Origin: an uncultured Colwellia sp.
Lineage (GTDB): Bacteria; Pseudomonadota; Gammaproteobacteria; Enterobacterales; Alteromonadaceae
Reading direction: 5' to 3'
Assembly: GCA_913058245.1 (NCBI GenBank)
Contig: CAJXQJ010000005.1
Location: 144,178 to 208,177, forward strand
DNA length: 64,000 nt
In this document: piece by piece, positions 40,245-51,129 of the stretch
Numbering within the stretch: position 1 is the first letter of the stretch
How the letters are laid out: every line of letters starts with the position of its first letter
Translations under genes and position numbers: made by a program
The notes under the pieces: model-generated
The model's input: only the letters and a program-made list of their open reading frames with translations
What the model was told of the DNA's origin: nothing
Database searches by the model: none

Positions 40245-41009
40245 ATGGGCATTATCATCGCTTTAATTATCGCTTTAATTATCATTGTCGTGGTAGTCAA
40301 CGCAATACAGCAACATAAAGAAAAATTAGAACAAGAAAAACGCGCTAAAGTTGCCAAACAAAAAGCAATAATTGATGAAACAGAAGAATTAATTTTAAGC
40401 TTAGCTAATTTACCAAGCAATCCTATCTTAGTTGAAATATTAAATAATCGCAGTTTAAGCGCCGCTAAAAACATGGCGCAAATTATGCCGGAAAACAAAG
40501 CATTTGCTAAACGCGTACAAGAAATGGAAGCAAGAGCAAACGCCAGCAAAGGAAACAATAGCGCACCAGTCAGCGAGCAAAATTTCACATTACCTGACAA
40601 TGAACAACACTTGGTTGGTATTTTACAGTGTATTAAAAAACTAAGAGTTACATTAAAATCAGAGCAAACCAAAGGTAATTTAGACGCGCAAACTTATACT
40701 CAAGAAGATCATAAACTGTCGGCAATGCAACTTAAAATAGGTGTTGAAAGCTTGCAAAAACGCGGCAATATGGCCCATCAAAAAGAAATGCTTGGCAGCG
40801 CACGTCAATACTTTGAGAAAGCATTACAAACCATATCAGAAAGTGCAGTACAAACAGATTACTGTAAAGCCAAACGCGAAGAAATTGAATCTGCTCTAGA
40901 AGAAATTACTTCGTCACTAAAAAATACTAATGCTAAAGACGCTGCGAAAAAAGCAAAAGCAGAAGAAGATGATTTAGACTTACTATTTCAACCGAAGAAA
41001 AAATGGTAA
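40245..41009 (+). CDS. Membrane-anchored coiled-coil protein of unknown function
   Basis: A 254-residue protein not recognised. One N-terminal helix (about 3-21, almost all Ile, Leu and Val) is followed by a charged, mostly helical body rich in Lys, Glu and Gln (about 24-245) with coiled-coil character. Residues about 165-225 (RGNMAHQKEMLGSARQYFEKAL) look like a TPR-type helical pair. The end is basic (QPKKKW). The helix would anchor it in the inner membrane with the body in the cytoplasm. It is closed by a strong terminator. It may be a structural or scaffolding protein; nothing in the neighbourhood indicates a role. Confidence 0.8.
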   Translation: MGIIIALIIALIIIVVVVNAIQQHKEKLEQEKRAKVAKQKAIIDETEELILSLANLPSNPILVEILNNRSLSAAKNMAQIMPENKAFAKRVQEMEARANASKGNNSAPVSEQNFTLPDNEQHLVGILQCIKKLRVTLKSEQTKGNLDAQTYTQEDHKLSAMQLKIGVESLQKRGNMAHQKEMLGSARQYFEKALQTISESAVQTDYCKAKREEIESALEEITSSLKNTNAKDAAKKAKAEEDDLDLLFQPKKKW

Positions 41010-41028
41010 GCTAATTTGCAAGACTGAG

Positions 41029-41058
41029 AAGCCAGCGTTAACGCTGGCTTTTATCTTT
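41029..41058 (+). terminator. Terminator after the unknown membrane-anchored gene
   Basis: Two perfect 11-base arms, AAGCCAGCGTT and AACGCTGGCTT, abut (41029-41050) and are followed by TTATCTTT. The next gene starts only 21 bases later. Confidence 0.85.
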
Positions 41059-41070
41059 AATATCCAAAAT

Positions 41071-41451
41071 ATGAAAACACCCAAAAACCATATTCCATAC
41101 ATAACGTTACCTTCATTCTTACGAAGAGTTTTAAAAGCATATGCACTTAAGGCGCTTATTCGCGAGCAAGGCTGTGAGATTAACCGTATAGGTCGTTCAA
41201 GGAATTGGCAGCTTAAGGCAACGTTTGAACAGTTAGAAGCGACAATTCACGTTATAGAGGCTAGTGAGGAGCCTAGTTGGCAATGGCTAGCCACACATTT
41301 GTCGAAGCAACGAAAAAACTTAGGTTTTGATATGCTTGTGACCATAGCACAAAAGAAACCTGGCATCACAGTCACTGAATTAATGCAACGCACTGATTGC
41401 ACAATTGCAGAAGCGCGACGTGTGATTGATGTAATCGAGTTTGGTGAGTAG
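41071..41451 (+). CDS. Small RRF_GI-like protein
   Basis: A 126-residue basic protein. The opening ITLPSFLRRVLKAYAL and the segment CEINRIGRSRNWQLKA resemble what I remember of the PF12614 (RRF_GI) family of 126-139 residues, annotated 'ribosome recycling factor family' although unlike true RRF. The C-terminal half (TVTELMQRTDCTIAEARRVID) looks like a winged-helix domain. There is no visible Shine-Dalgarno before the ATG, and a terminator ends 21 bases upstream, so the message may be nearly leaderless. Function unknown. Confidence 0.65.
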   Translation: MKTPKNHIPYITLPSFLRRVLKAYALKALIREQGCEINRIGRSRNWQLKATFEQLEATIHVIEASEEPSWQWLATHLSKQRKNLGFDMLVTIAQKKPGITVTELMQRTDCTIAEARRVIDVIEFGE

Positions 41452-41592
41452 CAAGTCCAAAGCTAAAAGCAGCGCCACATAAAACCTTGTTATGCTTTTA
41501 TTCTAACTAGAGCGATTTATTCACAAACGTTCTTATACTCCTTTGTATAAATAAATTTTCTTTTTCAATATTAAATCAATTATTTCAGCCAT

Positions 41593-41624
41593 AAAAAAAG
41601 CGCTAATAATTTAGCGCTTTTTTT
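41593..41624. terminator. Bidirectional terminator between the RRF_GI-like gene and topA
   Basis: AAAAAAAGCGCTAA pairs perfectly with its complement around TAAT, giving runs of seven T on both strands. Confidence 0.93.
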
Positions 41625-41641
41625 CTTTAACTCTACGAGAG

Positions 41642-44335
41642 TTAAGCTGTTTTCTTAGCTTTTGGCTTTGCTTTAGCTTTCGCCTTAAGTTTTGCTTTAG
41701 CCTTTTTCTTCGGTAACTCTTCGATCCATTTACCATCAACATACTTTGCTGTCCAGCCCGTAGCTTTCGCTTTAGCATCACCAGCCTCAATCTCGGTCAT
41801 AACGTATTGTTCCTTCGTTTTACGGCTATAACGAACAACAGCTAAATTACCATCGGGATCTTGTGCCGGCGCATCAGCAAGGTAATAGAATTTTTCTGAA
41901 ATCCGATCACGAAAACGCGCTAGCTCAGCTACTTTAGGAGCCCGTGTTTCGCGCGAACGAGGGAACGTATTGGCCGCTAAGAATATGCCAGCAGCACCAT
42001 CACGTAAAACAAAGTGTGCTTCAGATTTTTCACAAGCTAATTCAGGTAATTGTACAGGATCTTCTTTTGGCGGCGCAGCTTCGCCATTTGCCAATAGCTT
42101 ACGGGTATTTTTACATTCACTATTAGTGCAGTCGAAATACTTACCAAAACGGCCTGACTTTAATTCCATCTCAGATTCACAACGATCACACTCAAGTATC
42201 GGACCATCATAACCTTTCAGTTTAAATTCACCCTTCTCTAGTTCAAGACCATCACAAACAGGGTTGTTACCACAAACATGAAGTTTTCGTGTTTCATCAA
42301 TCAAGTAGCTGTCCATTGCAGTGCTACATTTATTACAACGATGCATAGCACGAAGCGCTTCGGTTTCTTGATCTTCAGCTAAAACGCTGACAGCCTCTTC
42401 ACCTGGAGTTAAATTCATGGTGGTAGTGCAACGCTCTTTAGGTGGTAAAGCGTAGCCTGTACAACCTAAGAACACACCAGTTGATCCCGTTCTTATACCC
42501 ATTTTACGACCACAAGTTGGACAATCAATATCCGTAACAATAGGTTCATTATTACGCATACCACCTTCTTCTGATGGTTTATCAGCGAGGGTTAATTGCT
42601 CAGTAAAGTTATGGTAAAAACCATTGAGTACATCTTTCCAGTTAGCTTTTCCGTCAGCAACTTCATCAAGCTCTTGTTCCATATTGGCTGTAAAATCGTA
42701 ATTCATTAGGTTTTTAAAGCTTTCTGATAAGCTATCAGTAACAATTTCACCCATTTTTTCAGCATAAAAACGTTTTTTATCTAAACGTACATAACCACGA
42801 TCTTGAATCGTCGAAATAATTGATGCATAAGTTGATGGGCGACCAATTGAACGCTTTTCTAACTCTTTTACTAATGACGCTTCACCAAAACGTGCTGGTG
42901 GCTTAGTAAAGTGCTGTGATGGATTAAGTTTTTCTAAATTGAGTACTTCGCCAACAGATAAATCCGGTAAGTGCTTGTCATCACCTTTAGACAGTTGAGG
43001 GTGGACTCGTGTCCAACCATCAAACTGCATCACGCGACCTTTAGCTTTTAAATCGAACTCAGATGCAGCAACGGTAATAGTACTGACCGTATAGCGCGCT
43101 GCTGTCATTTGACATGCAACAAATTGACGCCAAATTAACTCATAAAGCTTTTTAGCGTCTGCATCAACATCGTTTAACAATGCCGCTTCAAGCTTCACAT
43201 TCGACGGACGAATAGCTTCATGCGCCTCTTGTGCATTACCTTTACTACTATAAATTTTAGCTTTTTCTGGTAAATAATTATCACCAAAATTATCGCTAAT
43301 ATAACCGCGACAAGAATCAACGGCATCTTTACTTAAATTGGTTGAATCGGTACGCATATAAGTAATATGCCCGGCTTCATACAGGCGTTGAGCTAAGCCC
43401 ATAGTGCGTTTAACACCAAAACCTAATTTTGTGCTTGCAGCTTGTTGTAATGTAGAAGTAATAAACGGTGCTGATGGTGTACTTTTCGACGGTTTATCTT
43501 CACGTTTACTAACGGTAAAGTCGGAAGACTTTAATACTGCTAATGCTTTATTTGTATCGGCTTCATTAGTCGGTTTAAATGCTTTACCATTTTCATGGGA
43601 AACGTCTAAAACAAAATCAGCACCCGTCACAGTTTTGGTTTCCGCATTCACTTCCCAAAACTCTTTAGGATCAAAAGCTTTAATTTCACGCTCTTTTTCT
43701 ACAACAAGTTTAACCGCAACAGATTGCACTCTACCTGCAGACAAACCACGAGCAACTTTCTTCCACAATAGTGGGCTAACCATAAAGCCAACAACACGGT
43801 CTAAAAAGCGTCGTGCTTGTTGAGCGTTAACCCCAGGCATGCTTAACTCACCTGGAGTAGAAAATGCTTGTTGAATGGCGTTTTCAGTTATTTCGTTAAA
43901 AACAACGCGTTTAAATTTATCGTCGTCACCACCAATTATTTCTTTTAAGTGCCAAGCTATAGCCTCTCCCTCTCTATCCAAATCGGTTGCGAGATAGATA
44001 GTGTCAGCATTGCTGGCAAGTTTAGTTAATTCACTAACAACTTTTTCTTTACCTGGGAGTGTTTGGTAGTTGGCGTTCCAATCGTTATCGGGGTCAATCC
44101 CCATACGATTAACAAGCGCAAGTTTATCGCGCTTTTGCTTATATTTAGCTTTTGCTGCCGGGGTCATTTTTCTTACTTCGGCAGGAGATTTCGCGGCAAC
44201 TTTTTTACCAGTGCTACCGTGCGGTAAGTCACGCACATGACCTACGCTTGACTTAACAATAAAGTCTTTACCAAGGTACTTGTTAATTGTTTTCGCTTTG
44301 GCTGGCGATTCCACAATTACCAGAGATTTTGCCAT
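41642..44335 (-). CDS. topA: DNA topoisomerase I
   Basis: An 897-residue type IA topoisomerase that relaxes negative supercoils. The N-terminal TOPRIM domain has [18 protein letters not shown] and the acidic [13 protein letters not shown]. The catalytic tyrosine is in [12 protein letters not shown]. Three C-terminal zinc ribbons follow: CPTCGRKMG to [11 protein letters not shown] to NPVC, and CDRCESEM to SEC. The chain ends in a basic tail of alternating Lys and Ala ([18 protein letters not shown]), which probably binds DNA. Closed by a strong terminator. Confidence 0.96.
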   Translation of the reverse strand: MAKSLVIVESPAKAKTINKYLGKDFIVKSSVGHVRDLPHGSTGKKVAAKSPAEVRKMTPAAKAKYKQKRDKLALVNRMGIDPDNDWNANYQTLPGKEKVVSELTKLASNADTIYLATDLDREGEAIAWHLKEIIGGDDDKFKRVVFNEITENAIQQAFSTPGELSMPGVNAQQARRFLDRVVGFMVSPLLWKKVARGLSAGRVQSVAVKLVVEKEREIKAFDPKEFWEVNAETKTVTGADFVLDVSHENGKAFKPTNEADTNKALAVLKSSDFTVSKREDKPSKSTPSAPFITSTLQQAASTKLGFGVKRTMGLAQRLYEAGHITYMRTDSTNLSKDAVDSCRGYISDNFGDNYLPEKAKIYSSKGNAQEAHEAIRPSNVKLEAALLNDVDADAKKLYELIWRQFVACQMTAARYTVSTITVAASEFDLKAKGRVMQFDGWTRVHPQLSKGDDKHLPDLSVGEVLNLEKLNPSQHFTKPPARFGEASLVKELEKRSIGRPSTYASIISTIQDRGYVRLDKKRFYAEKMGEIVTDSLSESFKNLMNYDFTANMEQELDEVADGKANWKDVLNGFYHNFTEQLTLADKPSEEGGMRNNEPIVTDIDCPTCGRKMGIRTGSTGVFLGCTGYALPPKERCTTTMNLTPGEEAVSVLAEDQETEALRAMHRCNKCSTAMDSYLIDETRKLHVCGNNPVCDGLELEKGEFKLKGYDGPILECDRCESEMELKSGRFGKYFDCTNSECKNTRKLLANGEAAPPKEDPVQLPELACEKSEAHFVLRDGAAGIFLAANTFPRSRETRAPKVAELARFRDRISEKFYYLADAPAQDPDGNLAVVRYSRKTKEQYVMTEIEAGDAKAKATGWTAKYVDGKWIEELPKKKAKAKLKAKAKAKPKAKKTA

Positions 44336-44733
44336 ATTATTCTATATTCCTACTAAGCTGACTATCGTCAGTTTCGTCACAGGGTTCGCACTTAAATGTT
44401 AGATATTGCGCGAGCAACACACCTAACAAAACTTACACTAATCAACCACACTGAGACGTAAAATTAAGTTTGAGACTAAAATTACTATTAGATATATCTG
44501 TAATTTAGCAAGCTGACAAGCAATAATTTTTTATATATGTGCCTTTTTACTACTTTTAGCTATAATGATACGAATTTTTCGGCGCCATCATAATCGACTT
44601 TTTATAAAAACTTAAGAGCTAAGGCTTAAAAAACTTTAGTTTCTCGCCACTAAAAATATTTTTTACAATCACTCCAGGTAGTTTGCGTTCATTTAAGTGA
44701 ATTTCAATACCTTTTACTAGGAAGAGAATAAAC
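44336..44733. other. Divergent intergenic region of topA and the arginase-family gene
   Basis: No gene seen in 398 AT-rich bases. TATAAT occurs at 44561-44566 on the plus strand, but with a poor -35. The arginase-family gene's ribosome site AGGAAGAG is near the end. Confidence 0.5.
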
Positions 44734-45840
44734 ATGACAACTTCATGGTCAGCATTTAAGAATAAAATAACTCAATGCTTATGCCCGCCGGGAAACGGTG
44801 TTTTTACTGTAAATACAGCAAAAGAGCGCAAAGAGCAGCTCCATCAAGCATTATTCGGTCAAGCAGATAATATCGATGCTTTATGGAAAAATAGCCTAGA
44901 TAGTTTGCCAGAATCAGGAAATGCAGTAGTGCTTGGCGTTGCCTCTGACTGTGGTGGCGGTATATTACGTGGTGCAAACTGGGGACCATTATTTGTTCGC
45001 TCGACTTTACTTGAACAATATCCGGGATTAACGGCATTTGATTTAGGCGACGTTAGAGTTATCCCACATTTATTACATGATAAATACTTAAATGAAGCAA
45101 CTTTAGCAAACTGTCGTAAAGCCTTATATCAGAACCCAGATAGTGAATTTGCAGTTAGCCCATTAACCATCACTGAAGATGTGCTACATGATTTTTATGC
45201 TGAATTCCCTAATAAAGGTATTTTTGGTATTGGTGGCGACCACTCAGTAAGCTACCCATTAACCAAAGCCTACTTACAAGCGAAGAAGAAACAAGGGAAG
45301 CGTGCTGCCATTGTCCATTTTGATGCCCATACTGACTTACTCGTTGAGCGCTTAGGTATCGACTTGTGTTTCGGCTCATGGTGTACGCATATTCTTGACG
45401 ACTTAACAGACAACCGCGACTTAATTCAAGTAGGTATTCGCTCAAGTGGCAAACCAAAATCACACTGGGAAGGTACTTTTGGTGTCAAACAGCATTGGGC
45501 TCATGAAGTAAAAGAGCAAGGTGTTGATGCTATTATTGAAAAAATTGTTGGGCAGTTAAAAGCAGACAACGTTGATGAAGTTTATGTAAGTTTTGATATT
45601 GACGCGCTAGATGAGACATATGCAGCAGCAACAGGTACTCCTGAGCCTGACGGTCTATCACCTAGTGAAGCAATGAAAATATTGCGTGCTGTGGCGGCTC
45701 AGTGCCCTATTACTGGTGCTGACATGATGGAAATAGCCCCATTTACCGATAGCAGCGGGTTAGGTGCTGAAAGCCGTGATAGAACATTAAAAGCAGGTGG
45801 AGAAATTTCTGCATTTTTGATTGAAGAAATTAACAAATAG
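44734..45840 (+). CDS. Arginase-family (ureohydrolase) enzyme
   Basis: A 368-residue enzyme with the dinuclear manganese site of the family: GIGGDHSVSYP, HFDAHTDL (DxHxD) and SFDIDALDET (DxDxxD). An N-terminal part of about 70 residues precedes the core, longer than in agmatinase. The family includes arginase, agmatinase, formimidoylglutamase, guanidinobutyrase and guanidine hydrolase. I cannot assign the substrate from the sequence, and no polyamine, histidine or arginine gene is adjacent. The gene is monocistronic and ends at a terminator. Confidence 0.88.
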   Translation: MTTSWSAFKNKITQCLCPPGNGVFTVNTAKERKEQLHQALFGQADNIDALWKNSLDSLPESGNAVVLGVASDCGGGILRGANWGPLFVRSTLLEQYPGLTAFDLGDVRVIPHLLHDKYLNEATLANCRKALYQNPDSEFAVSPLTITEDVLHDFYAEFPNKGIFGIGGDHSVSYPLTKAYLQAKKKQGKRAAIVHFDAHTDLLVERLGIDLCFGSWCTHILDDLTDNRDLIQVGIRSSGKPKSHWEGTFGVKQHWAHEVKEQGVDAIIEKIVGQLKADNVDEVYVSFDIDALDETYAAATGTPEPDGLSPSEAMKILRAVAAQCPITGADMMEIAPFTDSSGLGAESRDRTLKAGGEISAFLIEEINK

Positions 45841-45905
45841 TTTTTAACAAAATCACTATGCAGTAAATTTTTAATGCTAACTTAGCCACTGTCAAAATTA
45901 AAAAC

Positions 45906-45934
45906 AAAAAAGCCGCTCAATTAGCGGCTTTTTT
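45906..45934. terminator. Bidirectional terminator
   Basis: AAAAAAGCCGCT pairs with AGCGGCTTTTTT around CAATT. It separates the convergent arginase-family and Ig-domain lipoprotein genes. Confidence 0.93.
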
Positions 45935-45952
45935 AATTAGTCACTAATTATA

Positions 45953-48424
45953 TTATTGAATAACAATACTCACACTGCCTAGTTGAGATACTACCCCGCT
46001 CGGTGACTCCGCAGTTAAGAAGAGTGTACCAGATACAGGCTCACTCTCACCTTTTATACCCACTGATAAACTTACACCACCATTATGATTATCATTTGGC
46101 CAAGTAAAACTACCGCCATTTACTACTGAGCCAACAGTAGTTGATGCAGTAACAACAGTTCCTGCGGGCATAGGCTGGTTATGCAAATCAGCAACATTAA
46201 AACTAACCGTGCCTGTACTTTCACCTGCAATGTATAAGGTATTATCGGTCGAATCTAAATTCGGATTCGCTATTTCTGGCGTATTTACATCGTTATCATG
46301 ATCAACAGTTGCAGCCACGGCATCAAATGTCCCTGTAATAACACCACGACCGCCACTAGTAGACATGACTAGTACCAATGAACCCCGAACATTTATTGAG
46401 TTTTGCACCGTAGAACAACCTGCATGCGTTGGAATTGAGCACAAAACACCATTATATAAGTTATCATCAAGGTCGAAAACACCATTGTTGTTAAAGTCAC
46501 CTGAGCCAGGCACTTCTAGTTCACCACCATCTTCTCCACCAGCTTCCGATGGATTAAAAAGCCCGTCTTCATTGTGATCAACAAATGCTTCTTTTAAATC
46601 ATAAAGCTCACCACTTACATTAGTTCCCAAAAACGCCGCCATTTCTGCCGCATCAAAACGACCATTGCCGTTGGTATCAGGGAACGATTCTTCCCCAATA
46701 GCTGTAGCTAAAATTGTCGCTCTGCCACCAAACTTTTGTCCCATTGTATTAGATGCTTCAGGTTGATGATTTAAGTTATTAATATCACCCAACACATGAC
46801 CTTCCGGTCGCGGCTGTTGACTACGCCAAATAACGGAACACACACCATTAGTAGTTGTACATGAAGACTCTATCGAACCACCTTCGGTTGTAAAGCTGAC
46901 TGCAGTACCATCAGGTACAGGGTTATTAAAAGCATCAGCCATACGTGTAGTTATTGTGACTTCAGTACCTGAAATATTCCAAGCTTCTGGGTTTAACGTT
47001 GATGCAGATAAAGTGAAACTATCTTGATCTGGAATGCCAGTCGAAACGACTAATAGACTAGATTGTGAAGATGTCACTGGTGAACTATCTGTAATTGTCG
47101 CTTGAACTCGAACACTTGTTGCAACAGTGCCTGAATTAATAACCGTTTGAACTAAACCATTATTATCCGTTGTAGCGCTGGTAGGAATTAAATTAATACC
47201 ACCAACATCAGTATTAAGCGAAAAGTTAACTTCTTGGTTATTAACTGGATTTGAATTGGTGTCTAATACACGAAATATAACTGTTGAGCTTTCTGAACCA
47301 CCTAAGCCACCGGTACCTAAAATAGAAATATTTTCAGGTGTCGCTGATATAAACTCAATACTACCAACATCTGCAGGTAAAACATTAACGGTGCCATTAG
47401 CCGATAAATTAATACCGCCTGCGTTGGCTGTTACATTAATAGGATCATCGCCAACACAGCCTTTAGCCAAATAAGTGCTAGTCGCAATACCGTTTGACGT
47501 GGTAATTGGACTACTTAATGTTGCTGTCGGGGTAGACAAACTTGTACAGCCTGAAGAAAAATTAACTTCAACAGCCTCAGTAAACAAATTGCCTTGATCA
47601 TCAAGTATACGTACTGATACAACAGTTGTACCACCAGCAGATATCTGAGCTAAGCTGATGTCCGCGTTACCTTCTACAAATGGTTCACCACTACCCATAA
47701 CAACCGTAGATGAACCAACAACAAGTAAAACATTACCTGATTCACCACTATTGATGGTCGCTGTAATTTCACCAGCACCTAGTGAAGCACCAGCAAAGAC
47801 ATCAACTTTCGCTTGATTATTACTATCGGTAATTGCTGTAGCAATAGGAATATCACCAACCGTTGTTGTAAATGTCACAATAACAGGAATATTAATACCA
47901 TCAACGTTAGCAATGACCTTACCTGGACGAGATGCGGTAATAGTATCAGTAGGATTACCATCACCATCAACTAGTACTACGCTAATATTAACATCACCCA
48001 CGGTACCTATATCATCGCCTTGAGTAGAAAACCCTAATGGTACAGTTGATGATTCCCCAGAAGATATTGATGCTGAGATTTCACCTGCGCCACGTACACT
48101 ACCAGCTGTTAGCGTAATAGTTGCAACACCACTTGCATCAGTCAGTGCAGAACCTGATGTAGGAGAAAAAGCAGCTAAGGAGGTAGTGAATGTAACCGCT
48201 CGATTTGCGACAGCAGTAGAGCCTTGCATTACCGTTGCCGTTACAGTTACCGGTGCAGCACCAGTAACAGTTGTATTTGAAATAGCTAATGAAATGGTAA
48301 TAGCCTCAGGAGTGGTACCTCCATCGCCATCACCTGGGGTTTCTTCAAACCCACCGCTACTGCCCCCACAACCGACTAAAGTTGCAAACAGTAGAATAAA
48401 ACTAAAGCGTTGAAGTAGCGCCAT
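45953..48424 (-). CDS. Ig-like (Big_1-type) domain lipoprotein with EF-hand-like loops
   Basis: About 823 residues. A lipoprotein signal ends in the lipobox LVGC, followed by a glycine/serine-rich linker. At least five tandem bacterial Ig-like domains follow (about 45-520), each with the Big_1 pattern of a hydrophobic strand, VTFTT and a GVATITLT- or NGLVQTVI-type strand. The sequences AGEISASISSGESS and AGEITATINSGESG show recent duplication. Then come calcium-type loops, DTNGNGRFDAAE, DHNEDGLFNPSE and NNNGVFDLDD (about 600-665), and a last Ig-like domain. It would sit on the outer membrane as a spacer or adhesin; no secretion partner is adjacent. ATG 48424 has AGGGAG at 9 bases; the longer start at 48460 has none. 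Confidence 0.85.
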   Translation of the reverse strand: MALLQRFSFILLFATLVGCGGSSGGFEETPGDGDGGTTPEAITISLAISNTTVTGAAPVTVTATVMQGSTAVANRAVTFTTSLAAFSPTSGSALTDASGVATITLTAGSVRGAGEISASISSGESSTVPLGFSTQGDDIGTVGDVNISVVLVDGDGNPTDTITASRPGKVIANVDGINIPVIVTFTTTVGDIPIATAITDSNNQAKVDVFAGASLGAGEITATINSGESGNVLLVVGSSTVVMGSGEPFVEGNADISLAQISAGGTTVVSVRILDDQGNLFTEAVEVNFSSGCTSLSTPTATLSSPITTSNGIATSTYLAKGCVGDDPINVTANAGGINLSANGTVNVLPADVGSIEFISATPENISILGTGGLGGSESSTVIFRVLDTNSNPVNNQEVNFSLNTDVGGINLIPTSATTDNNGLVQTVINSGTVATSVRVQATITDSSPVTSSQSSLLVVSTGIPDQDSFTLSASTLNPEAWNISGTEVTITTRMADAFNNPVPDGTAVSFTTEGGSIESSCTTTNGVCSVIWRSQQPRPEGHVLGDINNLNHQPEASNTMGQKFGGRATILATAIGEESFPDTNGNGRFDAAEMAAFLGTNVSGELYDLKEAFVDHNEDGLFNPSEAGGEDGGELEVPGSGDFNNNGVFDLDDNLYNGVLCSIPTHAGCSTVQNSINVRGSLVLVMSTSGGRGVITGTFDAVAATVDHDNDVNTPEIANPNLDSTDNTLYIAGESTGTVSFNVADLHNQPMPAGTVVTASTTVGSVVNGGSFTWPNDNHNGGVSLSVGIKGESEPVSGTLFLTAESPSGVVSQLGSVSIVIQ

Positions 48425-48606
48425 AAAAAGCATCTCCCTGGTAATTTTTATCATCAACACCTCTCATCTTAACCGAATTTTTCTAAAAAGGTCAGTGATT
48501 AGCAAAAAAAACATAATTTCATTGTACTTAGCAATGTTTGCTAATCATTTGATTTATATTTCAAGCGGCAACATAATACGTTATCGCTTCATAAAGCTAG
48601 AATAAT

Positions 48607-49947
48607 ATGACTGAAAAAAAGCAAGCAAGTTTAACCACAAGAATTGTTACCGGTATGGTTGCCGGTATTACCATAGGCTTTCTACTACAGAAACTTATGC
48701 CTGATGGTAGCGATTTTGTTATCCCTCTTTATCTATTCGATATTTCTATTAGAGCATTATTTGTTGATGGCTTATTTGAAGTTGTAGGTAAAATTTTTAT
48801 TGCCAGCTTACAAATGCTGGTCGTACCTTTAGTCTTTGTATCACTTATTTGTGGTACTTGCTCATTAAAAGACACATCCAAACTTGGCCGAATTGGCGGT
48901 AAAGCCATTGCTTTGTATTTAATGACAACAGCCATTGCCATTAGTTTAGCCATGTTCGTCGCTTTAATGGTAGAGCCAGGTGCAGGTGTTGATAAGGCAA
49001 CCGATACAACATTTATAGCAAAAGACTCTCCGCCATTAGCGCAAGTTTTTATTGATATGTTTCCAACCAACCCTTTCAACGCTTTTGCGCAAGGGAATAT
49101 GCTACAAGTTATCATTTTTGCATTGCTATTTGGTATGGCAATCGCATTATCGGGTAAACCTGGCGAGCGCGTCGCGAGTATATTTAAAGATATGAATGAA
49201 GTGGTCATGCGACTAGTCACTATTTTAATGAACCTGGCACCTTACGGTGTATTTTGTTTACTTGCGGGGTTATTTACCGATTTACCTCTAGAGAAATTGA
49301 AAAATCTGGCATGGTATTTCTTATGCGTATTCTTTGTATTAATAGCACACGCTTTAATTACCTATCCTGTGATATTAAAAACATTAACGCGTTTAAGCCC
49401 ATTTGTTTTCCTAAAGAAAATGCGCGATGCAGCTTTATTTGCATTCTCAACCTCAAGTAGTAACGCAACAATCCCTATTACCTTAGAAACGGCGACAAAG
49501 AAATTAGGTGTTAATAATTCAATTTCTTCGTTTACTGTGCCTCTAGGTGCAACAATTAACATGGACGGTACTGCGATTATGCAAGGTGTCGCTACTGTGT
49601 TTATTGCTCAAGTTTATAATATTGACTTATCTTTAGCCGACTACTTAATGGTAATTCTTACTGCAACTCTTGCTTCTATTGGTACTGCAGGAGTTCCTGG
49701 TGTCGGTCTAATCATGCTAGCTATGGTACTCAATCAAGTTGGCTTACCAGTCGAAGGAATTGGTTTAATTATTGGTGTTGATCGCTTACTCGATATGACA
49801 AGAACAGCAGTTAATGTTACTGGCGATAGTATGGTTACTTTAGTGGTTGGCAAATCGGAAAATCAATTTGATGAAAGCATATTTAATGATGAGAATGCTG
49901 GAAAAAATATTGAAAATATCGACTTCCATCATTTGGACAAAGGTTAA
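48607..49947 (+). CDS. Dicarboxylate/amino acid:cation symporter (DAACS family)
   Basis: A 446-residue inner-membrane symporter of the GltP/DctA type with eight helices and two re-entrant hairpins. The serine-rich hairpin reads AFSTSSSNATIPITLE, helix seven has GATINMDGTAIMQGVA, and helix eight has DRLLDMTRTAVNVTGD, where the Arg and Asp help bind a dicarboxylate or acidic amino acid. It imports glutamate, aspartate or C4-dicarboxylates with Na+ or H+. It is single, with a terminator after it and a weak ribosome site. Confidence 0.93.
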   Translation: MTEKKQASLTTRIVTGMVAGITIGFLLQKLMPDGSDFVIPLYLFDISIRALFVDGLFEVVGKIFIASLQMLVVPLVFVSLICGTCSLKDTSKLGRIGGKAIALYLMTTAIAISLAMFVALMVEPGAGVDKATDTTFIAKDSPPLAQVFIDMFPTNPFNAFAQGNMLQVIIFALLFGMAIALSGKPGERVASIFKDMNEVVMRLVTILMNLAPYGVFCLLAGLFTDLPLEKLKNLAWYFLCVFFVLIAHALITYPVILKTLTRLSPFVFLKKMRDAALFAFSTSSSNATIPITLETATKKLGVNNSISSFTVPLGATINMDGTAIMQGVATVFIAQVYNIDLSLADYLMVILTATLASIGTAGVPGVGLIMLAMVLNQVGLPVEGIGLIIGVDRLLDMTRTAVNVTGDSMVTLVVGKSENQFDESIFNDENAGKNIENIDFHHLDKG

Positions 49948-49979
49948 TTAGCAACAATAAGTCGTTAATAGTTAATTTT

Positions 49980-50017
49980 AAGAGCCATGTTTACAATTAT
50001 ACATGGCTCTTTTTTAT
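49980..50017 (+). terminator. Terminator of the DAACS symporter gene
   Basis: AAGAGCCATGT (49980-49990) pairs with ACATGGCTCTT (50001-50011) around a ten-base loop; TTTTATT follows. Confidence 0.88.
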
Positions 50018-50152
50018 TCCGATATTCTTCCCTTAAACAGCTAATATCGCCGTCATAACCAAATTTATTATCAGTATTCAATCAACTATAAGCTCTGCAT
50101 ATCATCGCTTTATCTATTCTAGAATTACATTTACTGCTTAGTTTTGAGACAT

Positions 50153-50178
50153 AAAAAAGGACGCTTAGCAGCGCCCTT
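50153..50178 (-). terminator. Terminator of the hemA-kdsA operon
   Basis: On the minus strand AAGGGCGCT pairs with AGCGTCCTT, with one G-T pair, and is followed by TTTT. It lies 52 bases after the kdsA stop. Confidence 0.85.
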
Positions 50179-50229
50179 AAAATTCAAACTATTAGCTATT
50201 TAGAAATAACTATATTTAAGCTTAATTAG

Positions 50230-51129
<900 letters not shown>

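Noticed and set aside
40217..40672. 151-residue minus-strand frame opposite the membrane-anchored coiled-coil gene
   Set aside because: Cys-rich, Leu-rich antisense shadow; the plus-strand frame has a ribosome site, a sensible anchor and a terminator.
43404..43823. 139-residue plus-strand frame inside topA
   Set aside because: Antisense shadow of strongly conserved topoisomerase sequence.
48729..49220. 163-residue minus-strand frame opposite the DAACS symporter
   Set aside because: Antisense shadow; the symporter is full length with all motifs.
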